Shown piece by piece: positions 1 through 11,616 of a stretch of 64,000 bases of DNA; position 1 is the stretch's first letter; each line of letters opens with the position of its first letter. A program made the position numbers and the translations under genes. Origin of the DNA: Suillus spraguei (lineage: Eukaryota > Basidiomycota > Agaricomycetes > Boletales > Suillaceae); NCBI GenBank assembly GCA_016800925.1, contig JABCPU010000026.1, positions 186,001 to 250,000 of the forward strand, read 5' to 3'. The notes beneath the pieces are model-generated. The model saw nothing but the letters and a program-made list of their open reading frames with translations. It searched no databases and had not been told where the DNA came from.

Positions 1-381
1 CTGGAGTGTAGTAACCGCCGTAAGTAAACATAGTGTGGCACGAGGCAACATGTAATAAGGCTTGCTGTGGAATCAGTGATGACGAACATAAAACAAACGA
101 CACACCAAATGGAGCTATGTGGATGTGGCAAGGACATGGGAGGACATCGGTATGTGGAATGTGGTGTGGCAGTCGGTACAGTGTGCGGTAAGCGTGGGAT
201 GCTGCTGGTAATGCTAAAGGGGTAAGATGACCATGGACAAGTGGTAACTCCTATAGATGTGGGACGAGTGTCAAAATGGTGGGGTTTTAAGCCCAGCACC
301 AATATGTTTGTTACAATGCCCTTCACAATCTCTGAACAAATTACAGCATTCAATAAAGATTTATATGGCTGGACTGTGTTG
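1..381. other. No gene seen; left edge of repeat block
   Basis: I see no convincing coding frame, RNA gene or repeat terminus here. It precedes the first recognisable LTR terminus at 382. Confidence 0.4.
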
Positions 382-601
382 TGTCATATACCATACATTT
401 GAGTCCACATCCAATCTGATCCATATACATCCAGACACCCAATTCATACATCCAGTCTACCAATTCAACCCATACCCATCCAGGCATCTGATCCATAGAC
501 ATCCTATCCTATCCACCCATCCAATCTGGTCCACATGACCGATCTGATCCATCTGATCCATGTCCATATCTGATCCGTATTCATATCTGAACTATTCCCA
601 C
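382..601 (-). repeat. LTR-end fragment (inverted), interrupted by a solo LTR
   Basis: It opens with TGTCATATACCATAC, the inverted terminus that also closes the LTRs ending at 1261, 4568 and 7181. It continues with degenerate ATCC/ATCTGATCC repeats that match, in reverse orientation, the minisatellite-bearing end at 4245-4568. The fragment stops at the solo LTR inserted at 602, and a few matching bases resume after 1261. I read it as the end of a longer LTR variant broken by later insertions. Confidence 0.5.
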
Positions 602-1261
602 TGTTAAGGTCATACTTAAAGGGTAATGGATCCAAAGGGCTTTGGCCTCAGCTCATACACTGTGCCCCTTTCTCAAGTATTGCCCCTTATTTCAGAAGAG
701 AGATATACATCTGAGGTGTCCGAAGGTAACAGATATAGTACGTCTGAGGGATATCTGGAATGTAGGTATGGAATAAGATATAAGACTAGCTTCAGAGAGA
801 GTTCTAACTAGAAACTAATGGAGATAGACTACCCGAAGGTAGAGCTGGAGATATAGACTATAGGAGATATTCCTAAGTCTCAGAGGTTGACTAGATTTGA
901 AGGGAACTCAAATCCAGGAGAACAGAATGGGCAGAACTAAGATGATATTCAAACTAAGGTTCTACAGAGGTTTACAAGTGGTATATATACTGTAGGTAAC
1001 TGCTATGGATAATCAATGAGTCCAGGACCAAGGGCTATGTACAAAGTATAACAGAAGTCTATCAGGATGGAAATATACATAGCTGAAATACTGGAGACAG
1101 GAGGATTACCAAAAGAAGATAGATGCAGATGTCCACAGTGGAGTTAGAGTGCAAGAAGTAGGAAGTTTTGGATGAGTGGTCTGGATAGGATCTGTGGACT
1201 GGATGGAAGCAGGATTGATTGGATCTGATTGGATCTGAGATCAGATGTATGGTATATGACA
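602..1261 (+). repeat. Solo LTR, family A copy 1 (CpG-decayed)
   Basis: It starts TGTTAAGGTCATAC and ends GTATGGTATATGACA, an imperfect terminal inverted repeat with TG..CA borders. The flanks are CCCAC on the left and CCCAT on the right, a likely 5-bp target duplication with one C-to-T change. It aligns along its length with copies at 2908-3676 (inverted) and 6434-7181. Where those copies have CpG, this one mostly has TpG or CpA. No internal retroelement genes lie beside it, so it is probably a recombination-derived solo LTR. Confidence 0.75.
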
Positions 1262-1268
1262 CCCATAC

Positions 1269-1609
1269 TGTGACAGACAAACAGGCTGGGCTTGAAAAGG
1301 TAGTTTTTGCATGATGTCTCTTACTGGGACTTTCCTTAGGTTTGCACTTTTGCTGATTACATAAGCACTTTACCTTGGACCTTCCTTTGCACCATCAAGG
1401 GTTCTACTTAGTTCTAGTACTGATAGCTCCTCATTTGATTGAGTTCTTGTGTAGCTTTCCTCACTGCAGCTTATCTAGTTTGGCAGCTTTATTACAGTCT
1501 TTTCTCTTCCTCTCTCTTGAGTTTTGGCTAGTCAGAAGTCCTTTGGGCTGAACATACTGCTCCCTGCTTCTTATAGCTGCCCCCACAAAGGCAGCATTGT
1601 ATCTCTACA
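1269..1609 (+). repeat. LTR-like repeat, family B copy 1
   Basis: It begins TGTGACAGACAAAC and ends ATCTCTACA (TG..CA). It matches 11617-12059 over its whole length, with about 100 bp of internal deletions relative to that copy. I found no convincing target duplication, so the exact ends are approximate. Confidence 0.6.
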
Positions 1610-2437
1610 CTGTTTGTACTATAGGAGAGAAGTGAAGTATGAGTTCTGGTAAATAGGAACTTATATACCAATTAATAGCTACAGAGACAGAAGGGATAGG
1701 AAAAACATGCAGCAGACATGTAATAAGACTGCACTGCATTTCACAAAACATAAGGCAAAGGAATTTACATACTGGTGAGACTGGATGGACATAGGATAGA
1801 CAGTAATTCTTGCCTATTGATGATGCCTAATGGGTTTCTGGAGACTGCCAAAGGTCACCGCTTCATGGGAAAGTTGCTGTAGCACAGCTACTAAGCAGCA
1901 TTGAGGCTGCCAGAGCACAGAATGATACTGGTAGATAGGGGTAAAACATGGTAAATGACATGGCAAAGGATGGTGAAGCTGAGGGGTACAGATAATGGTT
2001 GCCAGTTGACACCTATGTGAAAATATGCTGTTCCAAGCTCAGTGCGAGTTTGTTATACAAAGAGGTTGTGCACTATCTCAGTGAGGATAATCCTAAATCA
2101 GCCAAAAAACTAGTAGGTTGCAGAAGAAGACATACCACTGCAATTAACTACCCAGTTGATGGCCCTGGTCAATCACTGCTTATCCATCAATTACTTTTCC
2201 AACAGCATCATGGAAAGAGGCATCTACTAAATTCAATGTGATCAATGAACCACCAGCAGCCCAGGGGAGACAGGTTAGTGTCTCCTTGAGTTTGGAATGT
2301 GTACTTACTTAAGTCAGGACTTGGTACATTTTGTGAAGAGACCAAGAGATACCTCAAGGAGCAATAAATGTTCATTTCAAACCTGTTACAACCATGCAAA
2401 ACTGGGGCTTCTAAGAAGTCCTGGTCTTACATGGGGT
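1610..2437. other. No gene recognised; repeat-like DNA
   Basis: There are only short open frames with no recognisable motif. The composition resembles the neighbouring degraded repeats. Confidence 0.35.
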
Positions 2438-2835
2438 TGTACCGGAGGGACAGAAAGTCGAAGGGGCTTGGCCTCAGCTCATATGCTGTGCCCCTTACCC
2501 TAGTACATGCCCTTAATTTCGGATGAAGTCCAAGGGGGAGTTATAGTGAAGTCTGGACGGAGTCTGGATGAACTCTGTAGGATAGGATAGCTCGATAGAG
2601 CTCTGAAGGACTTCCGGATGAGTGCGGGAATGCGCTGGAACTATTTCCAGATGGTAGGGAGTAATGGTAAGACTACTGGAACAAGTTCCAAGTAGAATGG
2701 ATGAAGGATGGACTCCTGGACAAAGTCCAGGGCAGGATAGGAGCAAAGCTCCAGAGGGACAGATAATCCATAGGTGTCGGAGGATAGGATAGGATAGGTC
2801 CGGAGGACCAGAGGTCCAAAGGTCTGGAGCTCGGA

Positions 2836-2881
2836 GGAGCAGAAGAGCAGAAGAGCAGAAGAGCAGAAGAGCAGAAGAGCG
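2836..2881 (+). repeat. 8-bp microsatellite (AGCAGAAG)n
   Basis: About five uninterrupted units of AGCAGAAG lie just before the nested LTR at 2908. Open frames across it encode only simple repeats. Confidence 0.9.
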
Positions 2882-2907
2882 GACGAGCAGATGATCGGAT
2901 GAGCATA

Positions 2908-3676
2908 TGTCATATACCATACTTCTAATCTCAGATCCGATCATATCCGTCCAGATCCGATCGTTTCCATATCCGTCCGGTCCACAGATCCTGTCCGGAC
3001 CACCCTCCCAAATGTACTCACTTCTCGCACCTTAACTCCCTGGTGAACATCTGCGTCTATCTCCTTTCGTCATTTCTCCTACTACCGGTACTCCGGCTGT
3101 TTATATTTCTGTCCTGTGTTACTGATCCGTTTCCTGTGCTCATTTCCGATTCATGCTTACTGATCCGCTGTGCAATAACTAATAGACTTCCGTTACACTT
3201 CGTACATAGCCCTCGGTCCCGGACTTGCTAATTATCCGTCTTAGAAACTTACTGTATATAAACCACTTGTAGATCTCCGTAGAACCTTAGTTCGAATATC
3301 ATCTTAGATTCTACTCATTCTGCCTCCTCCGGACTTAAGTCACTCTCCGCTTAAAGTCACCTTCCGAGACTTAGGATTGACTCCTATAGTCTATACCTCC
3401 GACTCTATCTTCGGATAGTCCATCTCCGTTAGTTTCTAGTTAGGAACTCGTTCCGAAACTAGCCTTAATCTCTGTCCTCTCCTTACGTTCCGAATTACCT
3501 TCGGACGTGTTATATCCGACACCTTCGGACACCCGGATCCGTCGCGCAACCCCTTCCGGGTCTTCGGACGAATAACTCCTCCCTGAAATAAGGGGCATTA
3601 CTCGAGAAAGGGGCACAGTGTACGAACTGAGGCCAAAGCCCTTCGGATCTCTCTACCCTTGAGTACAGTCTTAACA
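2908..3676 (-). repeat. Solo LTR, family A copy 2 (inverted, CpG-rich)
   Basis: It begins TGTCATATACCATAC and ends GTCTTAACA, the reverse complement of the family A borders. The 5 bases on each side are identical: GCATA at 2903-2907 and at 3677-3681. That is a perfect target duplication, so the borders are firm. The copy still carries many CpG sites that are lost in copy 1, which suggests a younger insertion. No coding region. Confidence 0.9.
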
Positions 3677-4261
3677 GCATAGCTCTATGGATCTTAGGGG
3701 AAGTGTTGACTACTAGAGGGGAGTAGGTCCGGATATGGTATAGAAATAGTATAGACTACTCCAGACAAGGTCCGGAATAGAAACAGACAGGATAAGACTA
3801 CCAAAGGTAGAGTCGGAGGTGAAACAGATGAGAGACAGGAAACGGACGAAGTCTGAAAAGGATATAGGACAAAGGATCAAGGCTCCAGCCTAGGGAATAA
3901 TCCCATAGGTCTGAGTCAGAAGCTTACAAGGGCTGGAGCCCAAGTGCAAGAACGGAAACAGATTTATATAGACATGGTAACAAGATACAGAAGTCAAAGG
4001 AATATACAGAAGTAGGAAAGCAATGATCAGATTGAGGTCTGCAGGAGTTGTACTACAAGTTTATATACTGTAGGTAGCATGCCAGAAGGCAAGTAAGGAT
4101 AGTCCGAGGCTATGTTTGAGGCATTGCAGAACACAAGGCTATGAACTCGGAAATAAGACTTGTATGAAATATCTTATCAAGACGGAAGTCAAGATAACCG
4201 AAAGCCAGACACAGGTATTAATCTAAAAGGCGTAATGCGCAGGTGCATGGGAATAGTTTTG

Positions 4262-4520
4262 GATATGAGCATGGATCGGATATAGATACGGATCAGATAT
4301 GGACACGGATCAGGTATGGACACGGATTGGATATGGACATGGATTGGATATGAACATGGATTGGATGGGTGGATCAGATCGGATGGATGGACTGAGTCGG
4401 ATATGGATATGGATTAGATATGGATGGATATGGATTAGATATGGATGGATATGGATTGGAGTGGATGGGTGGATTGGATATGTGAGCTGGATTGGATGGG
4501 TGGACTAGGATGTATGGATT
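4262..4520 (+). repeat. GGATATGGAT/GGATGGAT minisatellite
   Basis: Degenerate 6-12 bp units (GGATATGGAT, GGATTGGAT, GGATGGAT) are repeated inside the right end of an LTR-like element. They create long but meaningless open frames rich in Asp, Trp, Met and Gly. Confidence 0.8.
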
Positions 4521-4556
4521 GGGTGTCCAGATGTCCATGGATCAGACCTGAATGTA

Positions 4557-5745
4557 TGGTATATGACAAAACCTTGGAAGAAGCAGACTACACTGACCTT
4601 GAAGGACTTGAGCTTCTTGAGGACCCAGAGGCTGCTACAGACAGGGATGAGCTGTATATTGGCGATACAGCAATGATAGTAGATGACAATGGATGCACAG
4701 ATCAAAAGGCTGAGGTTATTGAGATACAACATATAAGTTTGGTGAGAATTTATAACAGATTATGACTGAAAGCACCTATTACTCTGATAGATGTTGGTTG
4801 GTATCTCAGACTCAAAGACCACTGATGCATGGATCAAGACTGAGGATGTGGTCTCAGAAAACCACCATACAAAGATCAAAAAAGGTAAAGCAAAGAACTC
4901 AGACCTATCCAGCAGAGCCCTTGAACAAGGTCAATGATACACAATATTCCTTGATGTACTGGGTGGGTAATGATAACAATGGATGGTCCATTCTGGAGAG
5001 TGAGCTTGAGACTGCCCTTGAAGATATATTCCATGCAGTGTATTCATGTTGAGGACCTAGTGATTTTTCTGCTGATAGCTTTACATTTCAATTGCTTTAT
5101 ATTTTTAATTTTTACTCAACATAGTAGATATGGCTGATTTAGACATTCCAGGTGTGCCAAAGGATTCACAAGTGGCATGCTGCATTTAGTTCAACCACCA
5201 TTAGTATTCTGATGGCCTTTTTTGCTTTAACACCTGAGTATGAGACCCAGGAAGCCTATGAGGAATATGCCAAGTATCAACTCCAGGACTGCCACTTCAT
5301 ATATGAAGATCCTAAAAATGAAAAGCAACCTAGCACATTTTTATCAGTATATATATTACACATTTTCACCTCCTACCTCACTGCAATATCTGGGAGAGTG
5401 AGGGTTGATGCATTGTTCCAGTTTGAGAAGCCTAGATATCTGACTGCATCGGCACTTACAGCTGCAGCAGTAAGTGCTCAATTTTTTCTTCTTCTGCTCT
5501 ATCAGCAGAATGTTAACTAGTATGTCTTGAAGGCTGAGCATGCTCTTGTCCTTGTCAAAGGTCATTTACTAATTGATAGTGACTCCTCTGACAATGGTAG
5601 CAAGGCTCACAAGATCCTGCAAACACTCAATGAAGCCATGAACAAGATGAGTCACACAGGAACAGCATTCTCTTCTGGGAACTGGGAGATAGACACTAAG
5701 GCATACATGGAAAGTATCAATGAATTGCTATACTCTCATATCTAG
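4557..5745 (+). pseudogene. Relic gene of an unnamed basidiomycete family
   Basis: Several open segments read as one multi-exon gene. An acidic stretch (about 4565-4765) is followed by segments around 5152-5345, 5385-5470 and 5527-5745. The middle segments resemble a widespread mushroom protein family of unknown function that I know only from memory, with blocks like MAFFALTPEYE and FIYEDP. The last segment contains GTAFSSGNWEIDTKAYMES, which fits the same family's C-terminus. The first ATG lies inside the LTR terminus ending at 4568, so the true 5' end was probably replaced by repeat DNA. Stops separate the blocks, not all at plausible introns, and I treat it as a decayed gene. No function is proposed. 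Confidence 0.4.
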
Positions 5746-6433
5746 GAGATTCTGACTTGTGCTGAAGAGTACATAAAGCACCTGCATCACAATTGTCATT
5801 TGGTAGTGGATGAGAGTTGTGGCTTCTTTCAGTCTATCACTTCTGTTAATAAGCACACCCACCTGCACATCTGTAATTTTATTTTCTTTGTATTTTTCTT
5901 TGTCTCCTAATATTTGTTTGTTAGAATTCATTCATTCAACATTGGTAGCTCAGACAACTTGCATATATACCCTGCTTTCCCAGCTTGTTTCTATTAGCTA
6001 TCACATGATATGGACACAATATATACCTCTCCCTTAAACTTGTGTATCTCCTTATTTTAGACTTATGTTGGGCTATTTACAATGCCCTTAATAGTATTCT
6101 TTTGTGCTTGAATGCCATTTGGCCTTATTATAAGGAGATAGACATACTTAATGGTTTTATTTCAAGTAATGGAAAAGTTTGTTTAAAGTTGTAAATAAGC
6201 TAACTAAGGCACTTTAAGAGTGATTTAAGCATCCAGATGTTTTCCCGATGTATCTCTGCCATATCTCCATCAATTCTCATGGTGGAGTGCTCAAATGAAA
6301 ACCCTGCAGCAGTACTACAATGTGGTGCCAGCATGTCCTTGAGGTGTTTGTTTGTTCTCTCACAATATCATATATAGTGAAAAATGTCAAAACATGCAGA
6401 CAGTTTTTTGAGCCACTGTATTTGATGAAATCT
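5746..6433. other. No gene recognised
   Basis: AT-rich DNA follows the relic gene and runs to the solo LTR at 6434. A few residues after the stop near 5745 still read in frame with the relic. Nothing else is supportable. Confidence 0.4.
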
Positions 6434-7181
6434 TGTTAAGACCATACTCAAAGGGTGAAAGATCCGAAGGGCTTTGGCCTCAGTTTGTGCACTGTGCCCC
6501 TTTCCCGAGTAATGCCCCTTATTTCAGAGGGTAGGTATATGTCCGAAGATCTGGAAGGAGTTGTGTGATGGTTCTGGACGTCCGAAGGTATTGTATATGA
6601 TACGTCCGAAGGTTATCCGGAGCGTGGAGATGGAACAAGGATTAAGGCTAGCTTCGGAACAAGTTCCTAACTAGAAACTAACAGAGGTAGACTATCCAAA
6701 GATAGAGTCGGAGATATAGACTATAGGAATCAATCCCAAGTCTCGGAAGATGACTAGAGTGGAAAGTACTCAAGTCCAGAGGAAACAGAATGAGCAGAAT
6801 CTAAGATGACATTCAAACTAAGGTTCTATGGAGATCTACAAGTGGTTTATATACTATAAGTATCTAGTACGGATAATCAATGAGTTCGGGACTGAGGGCT
6901 ATGTACGATGTATAATGGAAGTCTATTAGTTAATGCACAGTGGATCAGTAAGCACGAGTCGGAAATGAAACACAGGTAATGGATCAGCGACACAGGACGG
7001 AAATATACACAGCCGGAATACCGGAAACAGGAGGAATGACGAAAGGAGATAGACGCAGATATCCACAAGGGAGTTAGAGTGCGAGAAGTGGGCACATTCG
7101 GATGGGTGATCCGGACAGGATCTGTGGACTGGATGGAAATAGAATCGATCGGATCTGAGATCAGAAGTATGGTATATGACA
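6434..7181 (+). repeat. Solo LTR, family A copy 3
   Basis: It begins TGTTAAGACCATAC and ends GTATGGTATATGACA. The flanking 5 bases are identical: AATCT at 6429-6433 and at 7182-7186. This perfect target duplication fixes the borders. It shows intermediate CpG retention between copies 1 and 2. No internal retroelement sequence is attached. Confidence 0.92.
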
Positions 7182-7727
7182 AATCTCATCTGACTTGTTT
7201 CACAAAAGCTCTTATCTTTCTCTAGCAGCCTCACTACTAGTGCTGCCATGGTCCAGTTCAGTCAGGTTCACAGAGGGTTGAGTGAGAACCTTGAATTGGA
7301 TCTAGGTCAGTTCTACCAGGCTCAATGAACCTTGAACTGGACCTTTGCAAACAGTTCAAAATAGTCAGGTTTGGTCATCTTCAGGTTCAAATGTTGTCTT
7401 CTTAGAATATGAAAAATAGAAAAGTATACTGAATTTCAGTATTCCCATAGTCAATGGTTCAGACAAATACCAACAGTTGATAACATGGTCGTTCATGGGC
7501 AAAAGGGCAAACAACTCTTTATTGTCTTTGTCTTTGTTTGACAAAGGACAGAGGGATAAAATCAGTAACTGGCATGATGTAGTGCTTGTGATTTTATGAA
7601 ACAATGTATAGACTTGTGATGATGATGTGTGATGCTAGTATGTGATGATATGTGATGATGCTACTCCTAACTCTCACTAATTAATGGAGTCAACTAAGCC
7701 TTCCAGCACTGATCAGACTAATCCAAT

Positions 7728-8210
7728 TGTCACGAATTCCAAATACAAATCATTACTCTTTTCTCAATTTCCCTAAAGTGTCTAAACCCAGCGCTAAGAC
7801 GAACACAAACCTCATTGAAATCCCTATATCCACTTCTATAACCGAACTTCCTGATGAAGATGAAGAGATCTTTTATGATGCTATCGGATAAGATAAGATA
7901 AGATAGTATCATGTGATCTTAAGAATCTTCTAGAATATGATGTCATAACAAATGTCACAACTATCACATCATACGATTCTCATTTCTATTTTATGATTGG
8001 CTAGTAGTTTCAAACTCAGTTTACATCTCAGTTTCAATATGTGTACATGTATATAGTTAGCTAGTTTCGCTGTAGTAGTTCTTTAGTTCAAACCTCTTGT
8101 ATCTACGACTGTAGCAATCCAAGACGTCCTTGCTCCTCTCTCTCTTTGTGATAACCTTAGTTTGAGTCCTAGTCTCTGCCCTTGCGTTAATTCGTTTGTG
8201 GGTTGTGACA
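7728..8210 (+). repeat. Solo LTR, family C copy 1
   Basis: It begins TGTCACGAATTCC and ends GGGTTGTGACA, with TGTCAC/GTGACA terminal inverted repeats. Identical CCAAT pentamers flank it at 7723-7727 and 8211-8215. The length of 483 bp is normal for an LTR. A second, inverted copy with large insertions lies at 9807-12447. A short GATAA repeat is internal. No gene. Confidence 0.93.
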
Positions 8211-8215
8211 CCAAT

Positions 8216-9260
8216 ATGTCACTTCAAAAGCAACTCTCTGCTGCTCAGGCACTTCACTATGAGTATGATGCAAGTCAGAACAGAGTACACCCTCTTGATG
8301 TAGTCTCAAGTGGCCAAGCTATTGATATTGTTGAATGGCTGCTAGTCTTATTGTCCTTCCTAATTAACTAATGAAATATATGAATGCAATGTTCTCCCCA
8401 CAGAAATGTGTTCTGTGTTGTAAAGAGAACTAGATGTCATTGACACTAGATGACTAGTAACCTTGCACTACCTAGTGTAAGAATATGTGGTGATTTGGTG
8501 GCTTGCTGATGTGTCTGTATGTCATGAGAAATAATGTCCAAAGAGTGGAGTAAAATAACTTGATGTTTCACTCAGTATGCTTGCTTAATACTTAGATTTA
8601 CACTTGATGATATTGGGGAATATATAATTTATTAGAGGGGCTCTTTGGCCTGCCCTCTTCTGAGTATGAGAAACTATTGCTTGACTGGTGTATTGGTTAT
8701 TGGTGTGATGATTGATAATTGGCTTAATAGTTCTCTTCAGAAAGTGGGCTCCTTGTATACTATCTAAAGGTGGCTGTACAGGCTACCATACAAGGAAAAA
8801 TGACTCATAATGACTTATTATAACTCACTATGACTCACCAAAGGTGGCTGTGGTACTGATTACTAATGTATACTATTGTATCTATAGGCTGATCACATGT
8901 CAATAGATATAAAGTCTAGACTGATTACATAACTCTGTCTTTCATCAGCATTGTTCAAATGTCAAGTTCTTCAACATCATAATATTTTACAAAATATTGC
9001 ATAAGTAGGTTAAAGTTTGAAAGGAGAAAAAGCATAAGGCATGGGAGATCTTGTGCATAATGGGAAAGCTAATTCTTGTTGGATAAGTATTATTTCCAAC
9101 AGATAAGTGTATAGAAATGATTGTAGGCTTAGAAAATACTTGAATAAATTTTGTAAGATATAGAAAGATGCAGAAAATTCAGGGAAAAATTATGGGGTGT
9201 AGTGTAGAATGCTATAGACTAAAATGCAGTCATTATCATGTATGAAATAGGTTTCATGTG
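8216..9260 (+). repeat. 1-kb dispersed repeat, copy 1 (KDZ-upstream-like)
   Basis: Blocks match 14190-15210 in the same order: GCTGCTCAGGCAC, CAGAACAGAGTACACCCTCT, TTCTCCCCACA, a TGACTCA cluster, and finally AGGTTTCATGTGTGTCAATG, which corresponds to the bases just before the KDZ gene at 15190. I infer a 5' flank shared by related transposons. The KDZ coding part is not present after this copy; a short unrelated-looking open frame follows to about 9519. Confidence 0.55.
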
Positions 9261-10661
9261 TGTCAATGTGAATTCTGTTACAATGAGCAAAAAAAACATA
9301 GACAAGACTCCTACTCATAGCTATACATCCGACAACATAGCTGCTTCTGCCTCAACTGTTGCAGAAACATGGCCATTCCTATATGCTGCCTTCAACAACT
9401 GTAGTGAGCCAAACATGGATGATGCAAGTGCATTGCATCACATGGTGGAAGTGATCCCTCCACTTGAAAAAGCCTGTTCAGAGGAGACAGTGCTGCCTTG
9501 GATGGGCAAATATGCATGATGCTGACACACATCAAACTGGTCTGGTGCATGGCTGACTAAGCACTACCACAGCTGATAATAGCACCAGGACTAAAATAGC
9601 TTAGCTTCCATCTATTCAGAAATCAATTCACGATTCAGAATCTGAATTTTTTGTTTTTTTACTAGTTTCACTTGATTATTTCTAATTCATTTTTTCATGG
9701 ATTTGTTTATATATGTTTGGTTTCAAAAACTATCTCAAAATACTCCCATGGATGTTAGGTGACCTCAAAAATATAATTACATAAAGTCACCCTACAGGAA
9801 AATTCATGTCACAACCCTTTTAACCACTAAAGGCAGGGGCAGAGACTAGAACTCAAACTAAGGTTATCACAAGAAAGAGAGAGGAGTAGTGATGTCTGGT
9901 TGCTACAATAAAGGTACTCAGAGTAAAATCTTGAATGTCCAGAACAAAATCTTGAACGTCAGCTAAAGTGTCTTGAAGCTCGGCTAAAATGCTTCAAACT
10001 CTCATCATTGAACTTGCTTAAGACTCACAGCGCACATTGGCATGAAGTCAGACGTTCAAATGCTTAGAATTTTCAAAGCATAGTATATACATAGGATACA
10101 TAGGAGAAGTCATACTTTGGAAGGACTGGAAAAAATGGCTGGGATATATATTTGTATTTAGTAGGGCAACACATGTTGTATCTCACATAACAGCTTCAAT
10201 AAAATTGTAAAAAAAAATGAACTCCCCCACGAGAATGAGTTCAGCCGTAGTAAGAAGTGCCAGAGGAACCAGAATAAGTGCTGGGGGAAGGAGAGGGGGA
10301 GGTTACTGCACAGCTGGGGGAGGAAGAGGGAATTCATGAAGATCTGTGGAGACACAGTGAGATTAAAATAAGAGTAAATGTTAGCTGAAAGAACTGTGAT
10401 CTTAGGTCCAGGATCACTCAGATGGACAGATTGAGTATTTGAGGTGGATGGATGACAATCCATTCCCCTCGAGCATAGACAAGTGTTAGCTCAAAGTCGT
10501 GCAGACCAGCAAGCACATTGGTGAATGACAGGCATATATTTTAAAACTCAGACATGCAATGCTGAACTGACCTTCAATTGTGGTGTACTGTCATACTGTG
10601 TTTGAATACTATAGCTGAACTTCCAAAATGCTTTAGCCAAGCTTCAAGACACTTTGGCCAA

Positions 10662-11612
10662 TGTAGCGAGAAAAGTCACACTGACTGTCAAAACCCCGTT
10701 TTCGGCAAGCGTCTCGTTAATGTCTGCGGCAGCAACCAAAGGATTCTCTTATAGCGACGAAATAGCCTTTTCGCTCCGCTAACGCGGAACCATTCTTCTT
10801 CCATGAACCCTTACCAGATCCTCGCACTGATGCCCTCATGTCCTGTCCTATTCCATCTAGAATCCATTGGTGTGTAGTTTCCTTGCTTCCGCCATTACTA
10901 AACTTATGGCAGGATTTACCTTATATCTCAAGGGGCTGCTGCACGTTGCGCGCCTCATAATTAAGTACCCTGTTTATTTTCTTTCTCGCTACCGGACTCG
11001 CATAGTTATCTCGTACACGCTCGTATATGTTAAAAAGGACTGAACATACATACCGTCACTCACTTCCCGTTACATCCCTTCACTAGGACTTAGTATTAGA
11101 AATGCTCGCTAGTCGCAATCTATTTGCATTTGAACATTTCTCCATTTGAACCACACTCATTGATTTAACCGCCGGTAATTTTACCGCTCAAAGTACCACG
11201 TGACTTTCGACTTCGCTACTCGTAACTGGACTGTGGCCAGTGATCTCGCTGGGTCGCTTTCTCTCTCGTCTGCATTCCCACTCGTATGGAAGTTGCCGCT
11301 ACCGCTACCGCACCGCCGGTAGTTATAACATTTCATCTTGCCCAAGCAACTTTGTTCCTGCCCTCGCTAGCTAACTGTTGCAGCTACCGTTACCGCACAT
11401 GTACCGCTTACACCGCGCTAGTATCGCTGACATACTGCTAATCTTGGAAATCAGAATCCTAGCAGCCAACTTAGTACTTCATTGTTTCCTTCGCACTAAC
11501 TTAGAAGGAATTGCTTCGATCTGCAGTCCTCTTGGGTCGAACATCTCACTTGCGCCTTTAGTAGGATTAATGCTGCGCTTATACTTAGGCCAGTGCTAGT
11601 TTCTTTGTTTCA
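10662..11612 (+). repeat. LTR-like element, family D (CpG-rich)
   Basis: It begins TGTAGCGAG and ends TTTGTTTCA (TG..CA). CCAA lies directly before (10658-10661) and after (11613-11616), a probable target duplication. Its CpG content is conspicuous (repeated taccgctaccgc-like strings) compared with the CpG-poor surroundings. That marks it as the youngest insertion here. No gene frame stands out. Confidence 0.55.
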
Positions 11613-11616
11613 CCAA

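Larger units (their letters stand above)
2438..4568 (+). repeat. Long LTR-like variant related to family A, split by a nested LTR
   Basis: The left part (from about 2438) carries the GGCTTGGCCTCAGCTCAT block found near the start of family A LTRs. The right end (4554-4568) is the family A terminus GTATGGTATATGACA. Between them lie an 8-bp microsatellite (2836-2881), a complete inverted family A solo LTR (2908-3676) and a GGATATGGAT minisatellite (4262-4520). No target duplication was found, and the left boundary is a guess. Confidence 0.4.

Noticed and set aside
2836..2881. Regular short repeats that could suggest a CRISPR array
   Set aside because: The units are contiguous 8-mers with no spacers, in a eukaryotic genome; simple microsatellite.
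2513..2944. Overlapping minus-strand open frames rich in Leu/Ser/Cys
   Set aside because: They translate the (AGCAGAAG)n microsatellite and LTR sequence in three frames at once.
4299..4508. Open frame of repeated Asp-Trp-Met-Gly-type residues
   Set aside because: It is a translation of the GGATATGGAT minisatellite, with the same pattern in several frames; not a gene.
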